From the NCBI GenBank assembly GCA_009784115.1, contig WRCH01000001.1, forward strand, positions 1 to 64,000: a stretch of 64,000 bases of DNA. The letters run 5' to 3'. A program made the position numbers and the translations under genes. This stretch comes from Chitinispirillia bacterium (GTDB taxonomy: Bacteria; Fibrobacterota; Chitinivibrionia; Chitinivibrionales; Chitinispirillaceae). The stretch's first letter is position 1. Every line of letters starts with the position of its first letter. This document shows positions 8,161 through 18,974 of this stretch, one piece after another. The notes beneath the pieces were generated by a model, which ran no database searches, was not told the origin of the DNA, and saw only the letters and a list, made by a program, of their open reading frames with translations.

Positions 8161-9001
8161 TCAGATATTTTTTAAAGAGGCCCGTATCTTTTCCACCGTC
8201 CTCATCGATCCGGCGTAGTCGTCTTTCTGCCTGTAATATATAAGAATCGCCGCAGGCCGTATCCTTTGACGTATAGATATTTTTTGAACAAGCTTATCGT
8301 CAGCGCCGTAAGCCTCAAGCATTGCTTCAGAAATTTCTCTATCACCGATATCCATAAAATCTATTGCACGATCATAATAACCTGATTCTGAAAAATCTAT
8401 CAATCCCACCTTGCCGCTTTTGTCAAGAAAGATATTGTTGCCGGTAAGGTCACCGTGCGCAAACACCCGGTCGTCGCCAAGCTTTATAAGGATAGACGGC
8501 GCCTCCTCCATCATAAGCTCATGAAGGCGCGCACTCTCAATCGCCGTCATATTCGCATCAATAAAATCTTTGTGAGGGAGATATCTCTCATGCCATGTCT
8601 TTATTTCGTCAACTAAGGGAACAACTGGTACGCCGGATACTTCTAAATTATGTAATTCCCTAAGAAAACAGCCTATACAATTACCGATATTAAGTTTTTG
8701 TGCTGATGATAATTCAATATTTTTGATCGCCGTGCCGATTACACCGTAAAGACCAAGATAACTGCTGTTCTGTGTCGTCCAGCCCACGCGTTGTAATCCG
8801 ATGTCTGTTGTCAAAGTATTGATTGCGTTTAAAACTTTTATCTCTGTGTCATACGATACTTCAGGGCTTCTGGGGAATTTGAATACAATCCTGCCGTCAT
8901 CAATAACATACGCACGGCTTGTATGCCCCGCGTCGCTGAATACGATTTCATGATTGCTGTCAAGGAGTTTTTCTATGGTTTGGACTTCTTGCGGTATCAT
9001 T
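8161..9001 (-). CDS. Aminoglycoside phosphotransferase (APH)-family kinase
   Basis: Motifs VFAHGDLTGNNIFLD and GLIDFSESG; starts just downstream of prfC. Confidence 0.8.
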
Positions 9002-10588
9002 TCAAAATTCACCAGACACACTTAATTCAACATCTTTATTGTGTTCACTAAAAAACTGAAGATGCCAATCGCTGGGAAAAAGTAGAACCTGACGTTCCTC
9101 TCTGTCTAAAGCGAGCTGAGCGCCCATTGGTATATGCAGTTTGGTTTCGTCAATCGGGGCAGTAGATTTAATCCACCTTGCCATTGTCCATGATGTTTGT
9201 TCCACGCGCGATACCGCTCCATATTCACTTTCTAATCTGTATTGAACAAGGTCAAACTGGAGCGGGCCAACAGCTGCGAGAAGCGGGAGTTTTTGGTGGC
9301 CGGAGGGGATCTCAAATAAATGAATTAGTCCTTCTTGAACAAGCTGCATAAGCCCCTCGCGAAATCGTTTGTAATTTGAGGGATATGGATTGTGCAGATA
9401 TGCAAAACACTCCGGCGGGAAACGCGGTATTTCATTAAATGCTAATTTTGGCTCTTCACTCAGTGTATCCCCTATGCAAAGCAGATCTGTTCCTACTACA
9501 CCTATCACATCGCCAGCATACGCTTCGTCAACTGATGTGCGCTCTCTGCCAAATACGTTGTTTGAATTAGCAAGTCGTAGCGTTTTTCCAGTGCGGATAT
9601 GGGTAACAGGCATATTGCGCGTAAACTTACCGGATACGATTCTTACAAACGCCATGCGGTCGCGATGCTTGGGATCCATGTTGGCCTGAATCTTAAAGAC
9701 AAAACCGCTAAAATTTTTATCATCAGGTTTGACAGATTTTTCTCCGGCAAGTCTGGGAAGCGGCGGAGGCGAAAACTCCAAAAATCCATCAAGCAAAAGC
9801 TGCACACCGAAATTATTCGCCGCGCTGCCGAAAAAGACAGGCGTAGTTTTTCCCGCAAGTACATCTTCATGGCTAAAAGCCGCACCCGCGTGTTCAACCA
9901 TTTCCATCTCTTCACATAAAGTATTATATACTGTTGGACTCAGCCCCTCTTTTACTACAGGATCAGATATGCCGTGAGTAGCAACTGCCGCGCGGTAAAC
10001 TCCGCCCGGAGTACGCTCGTAAAAGTACGCCTGATTTGTTCTGCGGTCAAGCACACCTTTAAAATCTACCCCTGAACCGAGAGGCAGATTCATAGGATAA
10101 GCGTTGATCTTAAGCACCTGTTCTATTTCGTCAAGCAGTGCCAGTGTGTCAAGAGCCGGACGGTCAAGTTTATTTATAAAGGTGAATACAGGGGTATTTC
10201 GTTTTCTGCAAACCTCGAAAAGTTTGCGTGTCTGATTTTCGATACCTTTACCCGCGTCAATCACCATTATCACAGAATCAACAGCTGTAAGAACCCGGTA
10301 AGTATCCTCACTAAAATCTTTATGACCCGGAGTATCAAGCAAATTGACTCTATATCCATTGTAATCAAAATTAAGTACCGTAGAACTTACAGATATCCCG
10401 CGTTTACGCTCAAGCTCCATCCAATCCGAAACAGTGGCGCGTTCTTTTTTTCTTGATGTAACGGAACCAGCTTCATGCACCGCTCCGCCGTAAAGCAGGA
10501 GCTTTTCGGTTATGGTGGTTTTGCCTGCGTCTGGATGAGATACAATTGCGAATGTTCTTCTGCGGGAAGATTCTTGTGAAATCGTCAT
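9002..10588 (-). CDS. prfC: Peptide chain release factor 3
   Basis: FAIVSHPDAGKTTITEKLLLYGGAVHEAGSV, DTPGHKDFSEDTYRVL, NKLDRP. Confidence 0.95.
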   Translation of the reverse strand: MTISQESSRRRTFAIVSHPDAGKTTITEKLLLYGGAVHEAGSVTSRKKERATVSDWMELERKRGISVSSTVLNFDYNGYRVNLLDTPGHKDFSEDTYRVLTAVDSVIMVIDAGKGIENQTRKLFEVCRKRNTPVFTFINKLDRPALDTLALLDEIEQVLKINAYPMNLPLGSGVDFKGVLDRRTNQAYFYERTPGGVYRAAVATHGISDPVVKEGLSPTVYNTLCEEMEMVEHAGAAFSHEDVLAGKTTPVFFGSAANNFGVQLLLDGFLEFSPPPLPRLAGEKSVKPDDKNFSGFVFKIQANMDPKHRDRMAFVRIVSGKFTRNMPVTHIRTGKTLRLANSNNVFGRERTSVDEAYAGDVIGVVGTDLLCIGDTLSEEPKLAFNEIPRFPPECFAYLHNPYPSNYKRFREGLMQLVQEGLIHLFEIPSGHQKLPLLAAVGPLQFDLVQYRLESEYGAVSRVEQTSWTMARWIKSTAPIDETKLHIPMGAQLALDREERQVLLFPSDWHLQFFSEHNKDVELSVSGEF

Positions 10589-10609
10589 ATATATTCCAAA
10601 ATAAAGATG

Positions 10610-11797
10610 TTACATCAAATGCCGCAATGCCCAAACAAGGCGCGGGAAACGTCCCAAACTCATGCCGAAAATTTTAGCCATCGAAACTTTTTTAGGATCA
10701 ACCGATTGTAAAGAATTAGCCGCGCGGTCATAATCAGCATCTGGAACCCTGGCGAGAGACCCCTTTACATTAGCAAGCTTTAAGTGACGGCTCCCGCGTT
10801 TTGCGTACCACGCTTTTTCATAATCTTTGCAAATTTTATCAAACTGTTTTCCTGTTGACGCTTCAAGCATATTCAAGGCCGCGTCTCCTGCGAGTCCTCC
10901 GGACATAAGCGCTTCTACAATTCCCGCTCTTGATATCGGGTTAGTGGCGTTTGCCGCGTCGCCGCATTTTATGAGACCCCTCAAAGCGATAGTTTCGCGG
11001 CGGTACCCGCAGGGAATAGAGCCGGCAAAGCGGCTTGTAATATGAGCATCAGGAAAATGTTTTTCCAAAAACGTATCGAGATATTTTTTTAGATTAACGC
11101 CTTTTACAAATTTTCTGCCGACCACAACCCCAATGTTAGCGGCTCCGTTACCGCGCGGAAATACCCAAGCGTAACCTCCCGGGGCTACGCTTTGTCCCGC
11201 ATAAATATTTACAGCATCCTCCTCCGCGTGTACATTATCGGCTACTACAAAATACGCAGGTTCAAGATCATAAGGCTTCCAGCATATTTTCTCACCTTTT
11301 CCAAGAAGCGATACGGGGCCCGACGCGTCGATAACAACTCGGGCCTCAACTGTTTTTTCGTTATTAAGAGTTACTTTACGCATGCCGTTTGAATCAACAC
11401 GGGAGACACTGTTCACCTTTATCCCAAGGAGAATCTCCACCCCCCTATCCCGCAATTTTTCTGATAGATCACGCTGCATTTTGGCCCGGTCAATTATATA
11501 TCCCTTATTACTGTCTGTATAGCTGATTTTTGACCCGTCGGGAGAGTGAAAAACCGCGCGGCTTATTGTAAGACGTATCCATGATGGATCAACTTCGTCC
11601 AATGCCTCCTCAAGTCCAAGCCGCCCCAGTCCTTCCGCGCAGGGAATCGGGCGCTCCCACGGAGTAATTTTATCAAGCAGAAGAATAGAGAGCCTGGTAT
11701 TGGCGGATGAGGTTACGTGCATGCCGGCATTGAGGCCCGCAGGGCCCGCGCCGATAATTACCGCATCATACTTTTCATGTTTGGGAGAGATCGTCAT
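10610..11797 (-). CDS. Geranylgeranyl reductase-family FAD-dependent oxidoreductase
   Basis: YDAVIIGAGPAGLNAGMHV, PCAEGLG, GYAWVFPRGNGAANIGVVV, GDAANATNPISRAGI. Confidence 0.8.
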   Translation of the reverse strand: MTISPKHEKYDAVIIGAGPAGLNAGMHVTSSANTRLSILLLDKITPWERPIPCAEGLGRLGLEEALDEVDPSWIRLTISRAVFHSPDGSKISYTDSNKGYIIDRAKMQRDLSEKLRDRGVEILLGIKVNSVSRVDSNGMRKVTLNNEKTVEARVVIDASGPVSLLGKGEKICWKPYDLEPAYFVVADNVHAEEDAVNIYAGQSVAPGGYAWVFPRGNGAANIGVVVGRKFVKGVNLKKYLDTFLEKHFPDAHITSRFAGSIPCGYRRETIALRGLIKCGDAANATNPISRAGIVEALMSGGLAGDAALNMLEASTGKQFDKICKDYEKAWYAKRGSRHLKLANVKGSLARVPDADYDRAANSLQSVDPKKVSMAKIFGMSLGRFPRLVWALRHLM

Positions 11798-11880
11798 TGT
11801 GTTTAAGCCGTAAATTGACAGAAGTATCTATCATCAATATAATAACTAATGAAATATACAATTTAAATTTATCGAAAACA

Positions 11881-11990
11881 ATATGCCGTTCACCAGTATA
11901 TCTCATTGCACCGCGCTGACCCCGCGCCGCGCAAGAAGCGTTCCGTCGCATGTGGTTTTTCACAGCAGACAGTAATGCGTACTCGTAAGC
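11881..11990 (-). repeat. Degenerate copy of long-hairpin family I
   Basis: Reverse complement contains gcggtgcaatgagatatactggtgaacggcat, close to element A1 right arm gcggtgcaatgtagattta...; core not preserved. Confidence 0.3.
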
Positions 11991-12012
11991 GCGAGAGTTG
12001 ATTGAAACCCAA

Positions 12013-13920
12013 TTATTGATCTTGAGTAATCGTAAGCCATCTCTCCATAAGCTCATCATGTTCTGCTTTTAACTGCTCAAGCAGAGTTGAGGCGGATTGA
12101 AGCAGTTCATGGTTGAGCGCGTTTGCGGGATCGTTAAGGATTGATTCCTGTTCCGCAATTTTTTCCTCCTGTTTTACTATCTCCTGCTCAAGCTTTAGAG
12201 TTTCACGCTCAAGTTTTTTACGTTGCTCTCTGTCCTTTACCCGGTTCTCTTTTTCATCATTTCCGCGAATATTATTATCAACAGCGCCTTTACTTTTTTG
12301 ACGATTATCTTTTTCCGATTGGCCAAACAGAGTCTCCAAATAATACCGGTAATCAGCAAGAGAACCGGGAAAATCCCGAACAATTCCCGGCCTTACTTCT
12401 ATAATACGGGTGGCAAGACGCGAGATAAAATACTCGTCGTGAGAGACAAATAGTATTGTCCCCGTATATGCGGCCATTGACTCTGATAATGTTTCAATAG
12501 ATGAAATGTCAAGGTGATTTGTAGGTTCGTCCAAAAGAAGAACATTTCCTGGACTTGCCATGATCGAGGCTAAAACGAGTCTTGATTTTTCTCCGCCGGA
12601 AAGTACCTTTACCTGTTTGTCAACACTATCACCACTGAATAAAAACGCGCCAAGAGCGTTGCGGATGTAATTTTTTTCACGATTTGCGCTGACAGCCGCA
12701 ACAGTATCGTAAAGTGTAGTTTCGCCGTTAAGCTGTTCTAACTGGTGTTGACCAAAGTAGCGCAGCACTGCGTTATGGCCAAGGATCATATTCCCGTTTG
12801 TCGGCTCTATTGTTGACGCAAATACTTTTAGCAGTGTAGACTTACCCGCTCCATTAGGGCCTATGATCGCGACCTTTTCGCCTCGGCGAATTTCAAGATT
12901 CAAATTATGAAGAACCGTGTTTTCACCATAACCGGCACTGCAATTCTTTAGACGCAGAGGAACAGCGCCCGGTTCCCCGCTGCAAGTAAAAGTAAAGTGA
13001 ATGGTTTTTTGATGCGCTTCCATAACAGGCATTTCAGCTTTAAGGATTTCAAGCTGTTTTACACGTGACTGCGCCTGAGTGGCTTTACTCGCCTTTGCTT
13101 TGAACCGTTCAACAAATCGCTCCGTCTGCGCGATTTTAAGTTCCAAATTTTTCGCCCGATTTTGCTCCGCGATTTCCTGTTCGGTTTTAGATTTTATGTA
13201 TTGATCATAATTGCCGCTGTAAAGACGCACGGAGTGACTTCTGATATCTGCGGTGTGAGTACTCATGCGATTGAGAAAGTCGCGGTCATGGCTTACAATT
13301 AACATTCCGCCCTTATATCTCAAAAGAAATTTTTCAAGCCAAATTAAAGAGTCCATATCAAGATGGTTTGTCGGTTCGTCAAGCAGCATGAAGTCAGGAT
13401 TTTGCAAAAGAAGCCGTCCCAAGACAGCCCTCATGCGATATCCGCCTGAAAGAGAACTTAGCTTTTTGTTCCAGTAATCCCGCGGAACCCCAAGTCCGCT
13501 CAAAATCATCTCAGCCCTTGCTTTCAGAGAGAAACCGTCATGGCGTTCCATCTCCTTTTCAAGCTCGTCAAGTTTCAAAAACGCGTTATCATCTCCGCTG
13601 CTGATATCTTCAGCGACGTCGCTTAATGTTTGTTCATATTGTAAAAGATGTTTAAATGGTTCAAGCACAACGTCAAGCGGAGTCTGATCAACAAGAATCT
13701 CAACCTCCTGAGGGAGCCATCCCAAAGTCAAATCATTCGGAAACTGTATCGACCCCTTATCCGGCTGTTCAATATCCTGCAGTATTTTCAGCAAAGTAGT
13801 TTTACCGCTGCCATTGGGGCCGATAAGCGCGGTGCGGTGCTTCTCGTTGATGCTGAAAGATACATCGTCAAAGAGAACTTTTTCGCCGTATTGTTTGGAG
13901 ATGTTTTCGAATGTTATCAT
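12013..13920 (-). CDS. ABC-F family ATP-binding cassette protein
   Basis: Two Walker A (GPNGSGKTTLLK, GPNGAGKSTLLK), two LSGG signatures, Uup/EttA-like linker and C-terminal coiled coil. Confidence 0.93.
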   Translation of the reverse strand: MITFENISKQYGEKVLFDDVSFSINEKHRTALIGPNGSGKTTLLKILQDIEQPDKGSIQFPNDLTLGWLPQEVEILVDQTPLDVVLEPFKHLLQYEQTLSDVAEDISSGDDNAFLKLDELEKEMERHDGFSLKARAEMILSGLGVPRDYWNKKLSSLSGGYRMRAVLGRLLLQNPDFMLLDEPTNHLDMDSLIWLEKFLLRYKGGMLIVSHDRDFLNRMSTHTADIRSHSVRLYSGNYDQYIKSKTEQEIAEQNRAKNLELKIAQTERFVERFKAKASKATQAQSRVKQLEILKAEMPVMEAHQKTIHFTFTCSGEPGAVPLRLKNCSAGYGENTVLHNLNLEIRRGEKVAIIGPNGAGKSTLLKVFASTIEPTNGNMILGHNAVLRYFGQHQLEQLNGETTLYDTVAAVSANREKNYIRNALGAFLFSGDSVDKQVKVLSGGEKSRLVLASIMASPGNVLLLDEPTNHLDISSIETLSESMAAYTGTILFVSHDEYFISRLATRIIEVRPGIVRDFPGSLADYRYYLETLFGQSEKDNRQKSKGAVDNNIRGNDEKENRVKDREQRKKLERETLKLEQEIVKQEEKIAEQESILNDPANALNHELLQSASTLLEQLKAEHDELMERWLTITQDQ

Positions 13921-14082
13921 AAATTAGTTATTAAAATAACTTTTCTCCCTTGATTTTGCATATAAAAACATTTTACACTTTAATGTCAGGCAAAAATATA
14001 AATGTTGATCAAGGCATAATATATTTTTTTGACTGTATTTTATTTAAAATGCGTCACCTTATTATTTGGAGACAAAAAACAG

Positions 14083-14859
14083 ATGAATAACTCACCGGAT
14101 AAAAAAATCAAGATAATGCCCTGCCTTGACATGCAAAACGGGCGTGTTGTTAAAGGCGTACAGTTTGTAAACATCCGCGACGCGGGAGATCCGGCAGAGT
14201 GCGCCGCCGCTTACTGCGCCGCGGGGGCGGACGAGATCGCGCTTCTTGACATAACGGCAACGGTGGAAAAACGCGCAACAATGCTTGAAGTTGTAAAAGA
14301 TGTCGCGTCTGTGGTGACGATACCTTTTTCGGTTGGCGGCGGGATTAACGATATCGCTTCCGCGGAAGCTGTGCTTAACGCTGGGGCAAATAAAATTTCT
14401 GTAAGCAGCGCCGCGTTCCGCAAGCCTGAAGTTATCGCGGATATGGTGAAAACTTTTGGATCAGAAAAAGTAATAGTAGCCGTTGACGCGGCTGTCAATA
14501 ATACTATGAAGAGCGGCTATGAAGTGTATATTGACGGCGGTACAACCGCTACAGGGTGTGATGTATCAGAATGGTTTAAAAGGATAGACGGGTTTGGAGT
14601 TGGCGCGATACTACCCACAAGTAAAACTGCTGACGGAGCCAAATGCGGCTATGCGCTCCCCCTTATACGCGCAGCGCGAAACGCAACATCCGCGGATGTA
14701 ATCGCCTCCGGCGGCGCGGGAACGCTTGAGCATTTTAAAGAAGCTGTGGAAGCGGGAGCATCAATACTGCTTGCGGCATCGGTCTTTCATTTTAAGACGA
14801 TTGGCATTGGTGAACTTAAAAAATATCTGAATGATAATTGCGTTAATGTGATTATATGA
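14083..14859 (+). CDS. hisF: Imidazole glycerol phosphate synthase subunit HisF
   Basis: IMPCLDMQNGRVVKGVQFVNIRDAGDP...PFSVGGGI...VDAAVN...ASGGAGTLEHF. Confidence 0.92.
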   Translation: MNNSPDKKIKIMPCLDMQNGRVVKGVQFVNIRDAGDPAECAAAYCAAGADEIALLDITATVEKRATMLEVVKDVASVVTIPFSVGGGINDIASAEAVLNAGANKISVSSAAFRKPEVIADMVKTFGSEKVIVAVDAAVNNTMKSGYEVYIDGGTTATGCDVSEWFKRIDGFGVGAILPTSKTADGAKCGYALPLIRAARNATSADVIASGGAGTLEHFKEAVEAGASILLAASVFHFKTIGIGELKKYLNDNCVNVII

Positions 14860-14915
14860 AATTTTGCAGGCCCAATAGGGCTTCATTGAAGAATGTTTCC
14901 AAAGTTACTTTACTA

Positions 14916-14978
14916 TCACTCATCAACTTTCCAGCCAACTTCCATCCATGTGTGGGTTGGGAAAATCAACAGACCGCC
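14916..14978 (-). pseudogene. Possible fragment of an AAC(3)-like or other enzyme (frame-shifted)
   Basis: Frame reads GGLLIFPTHTWMEVGWKVDE*, immediately after the GNAT fragment in another frame; weak. Confidence 0.25.
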
Positions 14979-15061
14979 TTGATTAGCTTTGTTCCGATGC
15001 CTTGACTTTGCTTTTCAGGTTGAACAGTCAACTTCCCGATATATGCGGTAAACCCGCTGCC
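14966..15061 (-). pseudogene. GNAT acetyltransferase fragment
   Basis: GSGFTAYIGKLTVQPEKQSQGIGTKLIKAVC*: GNAT motif A (V-x-P-x-x-x-x-x-G-I-G-x-x-L) with no start or remainder. Confidence 0.6.
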
Positions 15062-15092
15062 GTTTATCATTTATTGATAATCATCAAAAAAA

Positions 15093-16379
15093 TCAAGCCG
15101 TCTTCTTCTCAGCTCCCTGCTTCTTAAGCACATAGACCGCGTCAGATTTACGCAGTATGGTCTCTTTATTTACCATGACCTCGCTGATATCATCCCGCGA
15201 CGGCAAATCAAACATAATAGGTACAAGGGCAGACTCAAGCACATTTCTTAAACCTCTTGCGCCGGTCTTTTTTTGATAAGCGGTTTTTGCCACCTCTTTT
15301 ACAGCGTCGCGGGTAAAAGTGAGCGTGACGTTTTCCATTGCAAAGAGCTTTTTATACTGCTTTGTAAGAGCGTTTTTCGGCTCTGTCAATATCTGCAAGA
15401 GCGACTCTTCATCAAGCTGATCAAGCCCGAGTACCGCAGGCAAACGCCCCACAATTTCGGGGATAAGCCCGTAGCTTATGAGATCGTCGGGTTCTACTTT
15501 ACGCAAAACCTCACCGATTTTAAACTGGTTTTTGCGCCGTACTTCCGCATTTAACCCCATGCGGCTCTCGCCGATTCTCGCCTCAATAATTTTGTCGAGC
15601 CCCTCAAAAGCGCCGCCGCAGATAAACAGAATATCTCTCGTATTGATCTGAATGAGATTCTGCTCAGGATGCTTGCGCCCGCCCTTTGGAGGGATGCTTG
15701 CGACGGTACCCTCAAGTATCTTAAGCATCGCCTGCTGCACACCTTCGCCCGATACGTCGCGGGTTATGGAGGGATTAGCGGACTTTCTGCTTATTTTGTC
15801 AAATTCATCTATATAGATAATGCCTTTTTGCGCCTTCTCCACATCGTAGTTTGAAGCCTGCAAAAGTCTTACAAGCATATTCTCAACATCTTCACCAACG
15901 TAACCGGCTTCTGTAAAAATGGTTGCGTCAACAATCGAGAAAGGTACTTTCATTAGTCTTGCCAATGTTTGAGCAATTAGAGTTTTACCGGTACCTGTAG
16001 GCCCAATCATCAGCATATTTGATTTGTCAATTTCAACATCGTCGCCGTTTTGTTCTCTTGACAAAATGCGCTTGAAGTGGTTATACGCCGCTACGCAAAC
16101 GCCTCTTTTTACCTCATCCTGACCTATAACGTATTGATCAATAAACTCCTTCATCTCTAAAGGAGTAGGCAGGGTATCAAGCGTAACAGCCGCTTCAGTC
16201 TCTTTTTCTTTGTTATCCGGCTCCTCTTTTTTTTCGCGCAGAAGATCATTGCACATCTCCACACACTCGTTGCAGATATGCACAGAGGGGCCCGTGATAA
16301 GTTTGTTAACGTCATTAGGTCCTTTGCCGCAAAACGAACACTTTATCCCCGGATAACGGGGTCTTGATGTATGATCCAA
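15093..16379 (-). CDS. clpX: ATP-dependent Clp protease ATP-binding subunit ClpX
   Basis: N-terminal Zn finger [15 protein letters not shown]...[34 protein letters not shown]. Confidence 0.97.
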   Translation of the reverse strand: MDHTSRPRYPGIKCSFCGKGPNDVNKLITGPSVHICNECVEMCNDLLREKKEEPDNKEKETEAAVTLDTLPTPLEMKEFIDQYVIGQDEVKRGVCVAAYNHFKRILSREQNGDDVEIDKSNMLMIGPTGTGKTLIAQTLARLMKVPFSIVDATIFTEAGYVGEDVENMLVRLLQASNYDVEKAQKGIIYIDEFDKISRKSANPSITRDVSGEGVQQAMLKILEGTVASIPPKGGRKHPEQNLIQINTRDILFICGGAFEGLDKIIEARIGESRMGLNAEVRRKNQFKIGEVLRKVEPDDLISYGLIPEIVGRLPAVLGLDQLDEESLLQILTEPKNALTKQYKKLFAMENVTLTFTRDAVKEVAKTAYQKKTGARGLRNVLESALVPIMFDLPSRDDISEVMVNKETILRKSDAVYVLKKQGAEKKTA

Positions 16380-16385
16380 CTTCTA

Positions 16386-16970
16386 TTATTCCCTTGTTGT
16401 AAAAATTTCGTCCACCAGGCCGTACTCTTTGGCCTCCTGAGCGGACATGTAAAAATTACGATCCGTATCCTTAGCGATAACATCAAGGCTCTTGCCCGAA
16501 TGTTTATGGAGTATCTGATTTAGAGTCTGCTTGACCCGTATAATCTCTTTTGCGTGTATCGCAATGTCAGACGCCTGACCTCCGGCTCCCCCAAGCGGCT
16601 GATGCAGCATGATTCGGGAGTGAGGCAGCGCATAGCGCTTGCCCTTTGTACCGGCAGCGAGAAGAACCGCGCCCATGCTTGCGGCCTGACCAATACAGAT
16701 CGTACAAACATCGGGCTTTATGTACTGAATAGTATCATAAATGGCAAGCCCTGAACTCACAATCCCGCCCGGTGAGTTGATATAAATAGTAATATCTTTC
16801 TCTGAGTCTTCATACTCAAGAAAGATAAGCTGCGCCATAACAAGATCGGCGGTAGTATCATCTATATCCGAACCAAGAAAAATAATGCGCTCTTTGAGGA
16901 GCCTCGAATAAATGTCATAAGAACGCTCCCCGCGCCCTGTCTGCTCAATAACCATTGGTACAAGCGGCAT
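16386..16970 (-). CDS. clpP: ATP-dependent Clp protease proteolytic subunit ClpP
   Basis: [51 protein letters not shown]. Confidence 0.97.
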   Translation of the reverse strand: MPLVPMVIEQTGRGERSYDIYSRLLKERIIFLGSDIDDTTADLVMAQLIFLEYEDSEKDITIYINSPGGIVSSGLAIYDTIQYIKPDVCTICIGQAASMGAVLLAAGTKGKRYALPHSRIMLHQPLGGAGGQASDIAIHAKEIIRVKQTLNQILHKHSGKSLDVIAKDTDRNFYMSAQEAKEYGLVDEIFTTRE

Positions 16971-17029
16971 ATTTAATTATATCCTTTCAAGTGTTAGTAC
17001 AAGGGCATGCAAATATTGTTCCTTTTTTA

Positions 17030-18292
17030 CTACTCCCTGCCCTCACCAATCAAATACTCCAGCGTCTTCTTCTCTCTGATTTCGTGGCGGATACGGTTTG
17101 TTGTTCCGTTTTTGCGAAAAAGCTGTTTCATATCTTCAAACTGCTGACCGTATCTCTGCGCCAGCTCCTCTATCTGCTTGTCAACCTCTTCCTGAGTGGC
17201 TTTTATCTTCTCTTTATCAGATACGTAGTCAATAATGCGCATACGCTTGAGTGAAAACAGGGCATGATCCTTAAAGCGCTCCGCGATCTCTTCGCGGGTA
17301 GGCATAGGCTCTTCGGGTTTGCGGTAACGCGCGTAGTCTTCGTGCATCATATCGTAAAATGTCTCTACCCTTGCCGGAGGCACTTCAAAAGGGTTATCCT
17401 CAATAATTTTTTCAATCACCTCTTTGAAAGCGTCCGCGTTGGCTTTGTCAAGCTCTTCTTTCTCCATACTTTCACGGACTTTCTCTTTGAGCGCGTCCAC
17501 AGATGCAAAGTCGCCAAATTTTTTAAGGAACTCTTCGTTGACTTCGGGAAGCTTTTTCTCCTGTACGGAGAGTATTTTTACGCCAAACTCACCGGTTTTG
17601 CCCGCCGCCTCTTTATCGCCGTAATCTTTGGGAAACTTAACCGTTATCGCGGCTTCTTCGCCGGCTTTCACTCCGGTTAGACCTTTGTCAAATTCTTTAA
17701 ATGAACCCTCACCGCCGATCTCGACCGGGTAAGCCGGGTTCTGTATCTCCGTTTTCTCTACTCCGTCGATTACGACTTTTGTGTACTCCATGCGGATATA
17801 GTCGCCTTTTTTTGACGCCCGGTCTACATCGCTGAACTCCGCAAACCGATCCCGCAGATTCTCCACCGTATCGTCAACGTCGGAATCCTTTATCTTTTTC
17901 ACCGCAGGTTTTATTTTGAGCTTGTCATAGTTTTTGATTTCGATAACGGGATCAACCTCTGTCTCAATAGTAAAACGCAGCGGCTCGCCTTCTCCCTCAT
18001 TTTCTTTTACATCAGTTACCGAGGCTTGACTGACAGGAACTATGTTATGCTCTTCGCAAGCGGTTTTATAGGAATTTTTTATAGTATCATCAACAACTGC
18101 CGCTTTAGCCGCGTCTCCAAAACGCTGTTTTATAACATTGGCCGGAGTCTTGCCCGGCCTGAAACCCGGAAGTTTTACCTCGCGTCTGTATTCATTAAGT
18201 TTCTTATCAACAGCGGCATTAATCTCTTCGGCAGAAATTTCAAACTCAATTACACGCTTCCAGCTCTGTGGTTCCGAAACAGTAGTCTTCAA
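17030..18292 (-). CDS. tig: Trigger factor
   Basis: EYRREVKLPGFRPGKTPANVIKQRFG; PPIase domain; probable TTG start at 18292 preceded by AAGAGGAGG. The longer ORF to 18427 reads through a repeat and the tRNA. Confidence 0.92.
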   Translation of the reverse strand: MKTTVSEPQSWKRVIEFEISAEEINAAVDKKLNEYRREVKLPGFRPGKTPANVIKQRFGDAAKAAVVDDTIKNSYKTACEEHNIVPVSQASVTDVKENEGEGEPLRFTIETEVDPVIEIKNYDKLKIKPAVKKIKDSDVDDTVENLRDRFAEFSDVDRASKKGDYIRMEYTKVVIDGVEKTEIQNPAYPVEIGGEGSFKEFDKGLTGVKAGEEAAITVKFPKDYGDKEAAGKTGEFGVKILSVQEKKLPEVNEEFLKKFGDFASVDALKEKVRESMEKEELDKANADAFKEVIEKIIEDNPFEVPPARVETFYDMMHEDYARYRKPEEPMPTREEIAERFKDHALFSLKRMRIIDYVSDKEKIKATQEEVDKQIEELAQRYGQQFEDMKQLFRKNGTTNRIRHEIREKKTLEYLIGEGRE

Positions 18293-18342
18293 CTTCAGTA
18301 TCCTCCTCTTTATGGTATTATATATTTTACATTTTCTTTTCC

Positions 18343-18394
18343 CGCGCCCCTTTAGGGGAGCGAAAAGTGTAACGGTGGGTTTTAACCCGCCGTT
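18343..18394 (+). repeat. Double-hairpin repeat family II (CCCCTTTAGGGG ... CGGTGGGTTTTAACCCGCCG)
   Basis: Two consecutive palindromes; related copies at 46556, 54901 and 54966. Confidence 0.7.
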
Positions 18395-18400
18395 AAAAAA

Positions 18401-18482
18401 TGCGAAGGGGGGGAATCGAACCCCCATAGGTCGCCCTGCTAGATCCTAAGTCTAGTGCGTCTGCCAGTTCCGCCACCTTCGC
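18401..18482 (-). tRNA. tRNA-Leu (anticodon TAG)
   Basis: Reverse complement GCGAAGGTGGCGGAACTGGCAGACGCACTAGACTTAGGATCTAGCAGGGCGACCTATGGGGGTTCGAATCCCCCCCTTCGC folds as tRNA-Leu. Confidence 0.95.
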
Positions 18483-18974
18483 GGGCAATAAACATCATAA
18501 AATAAATAGTGCCAAGGGCAGGTGAATAGATAATAATGAATTATTGAAAACTATACTGCGTTCAAGCGTATGGAAATCTTAAACACTGCGGGGCTTGATC
18601 CTCTTTCGTACAGTCTGAATATAAGTATATAAGATTTTCGGATAGTGGACCAAATCAGTTGATATGTCTTTGTAACTCCATATAAATCAATAGAGATTAT
18701 AATCGCGTCAACTCGTTTGTGACACTACCCACATTTTTTTGATGTTTTTAGGTGTTGAATCAAAAATCACTAGAAAAAATCAACATATTGCATCTGTAAA
18801 ACACTAAATCACAAAATCTTTTATTTTCAATGGGTTAAGCAATGTGCTTGTGTCAGTATTTGTTTTTTGTGTTGTTGTTGGTTATGTACAGCAATTTTAT
18901 ACTATATTTCATTAGCAAAAGTTATATTCAATCAATAAACCCCAACACCATTAGCCCCGAAAAAAATCAACATT

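Noticed and set aside
8161-9001. APH-family gene as an acquired antibiotic resistance gene
   Set aside because: The family is broad, the gene is directly linked to chromosomal prfC with no mobile context; substrate cannot be inferred.
14083-14859. Orphan hisF as something unusual
   Set aside because: Scattered his genes are common; the sequence looks like ordinary HisF.
18293-18427. N-terminal extension of trigger factor (MGVRFPPFAFFNGGLKPTVTLFAPLKGR)
   Set aside because: Encoded by repeat family II and tRNA-Leu sequence; trigger factor homology begins at the TTG near 18292 with a good SD.
18486-18960. 475-bp AT-rich non-coding stretch between tRNA-Leu and rlmB
   Set aside because: Looked for an ncRNA, phage att site or small ORF; found no supportable structure.
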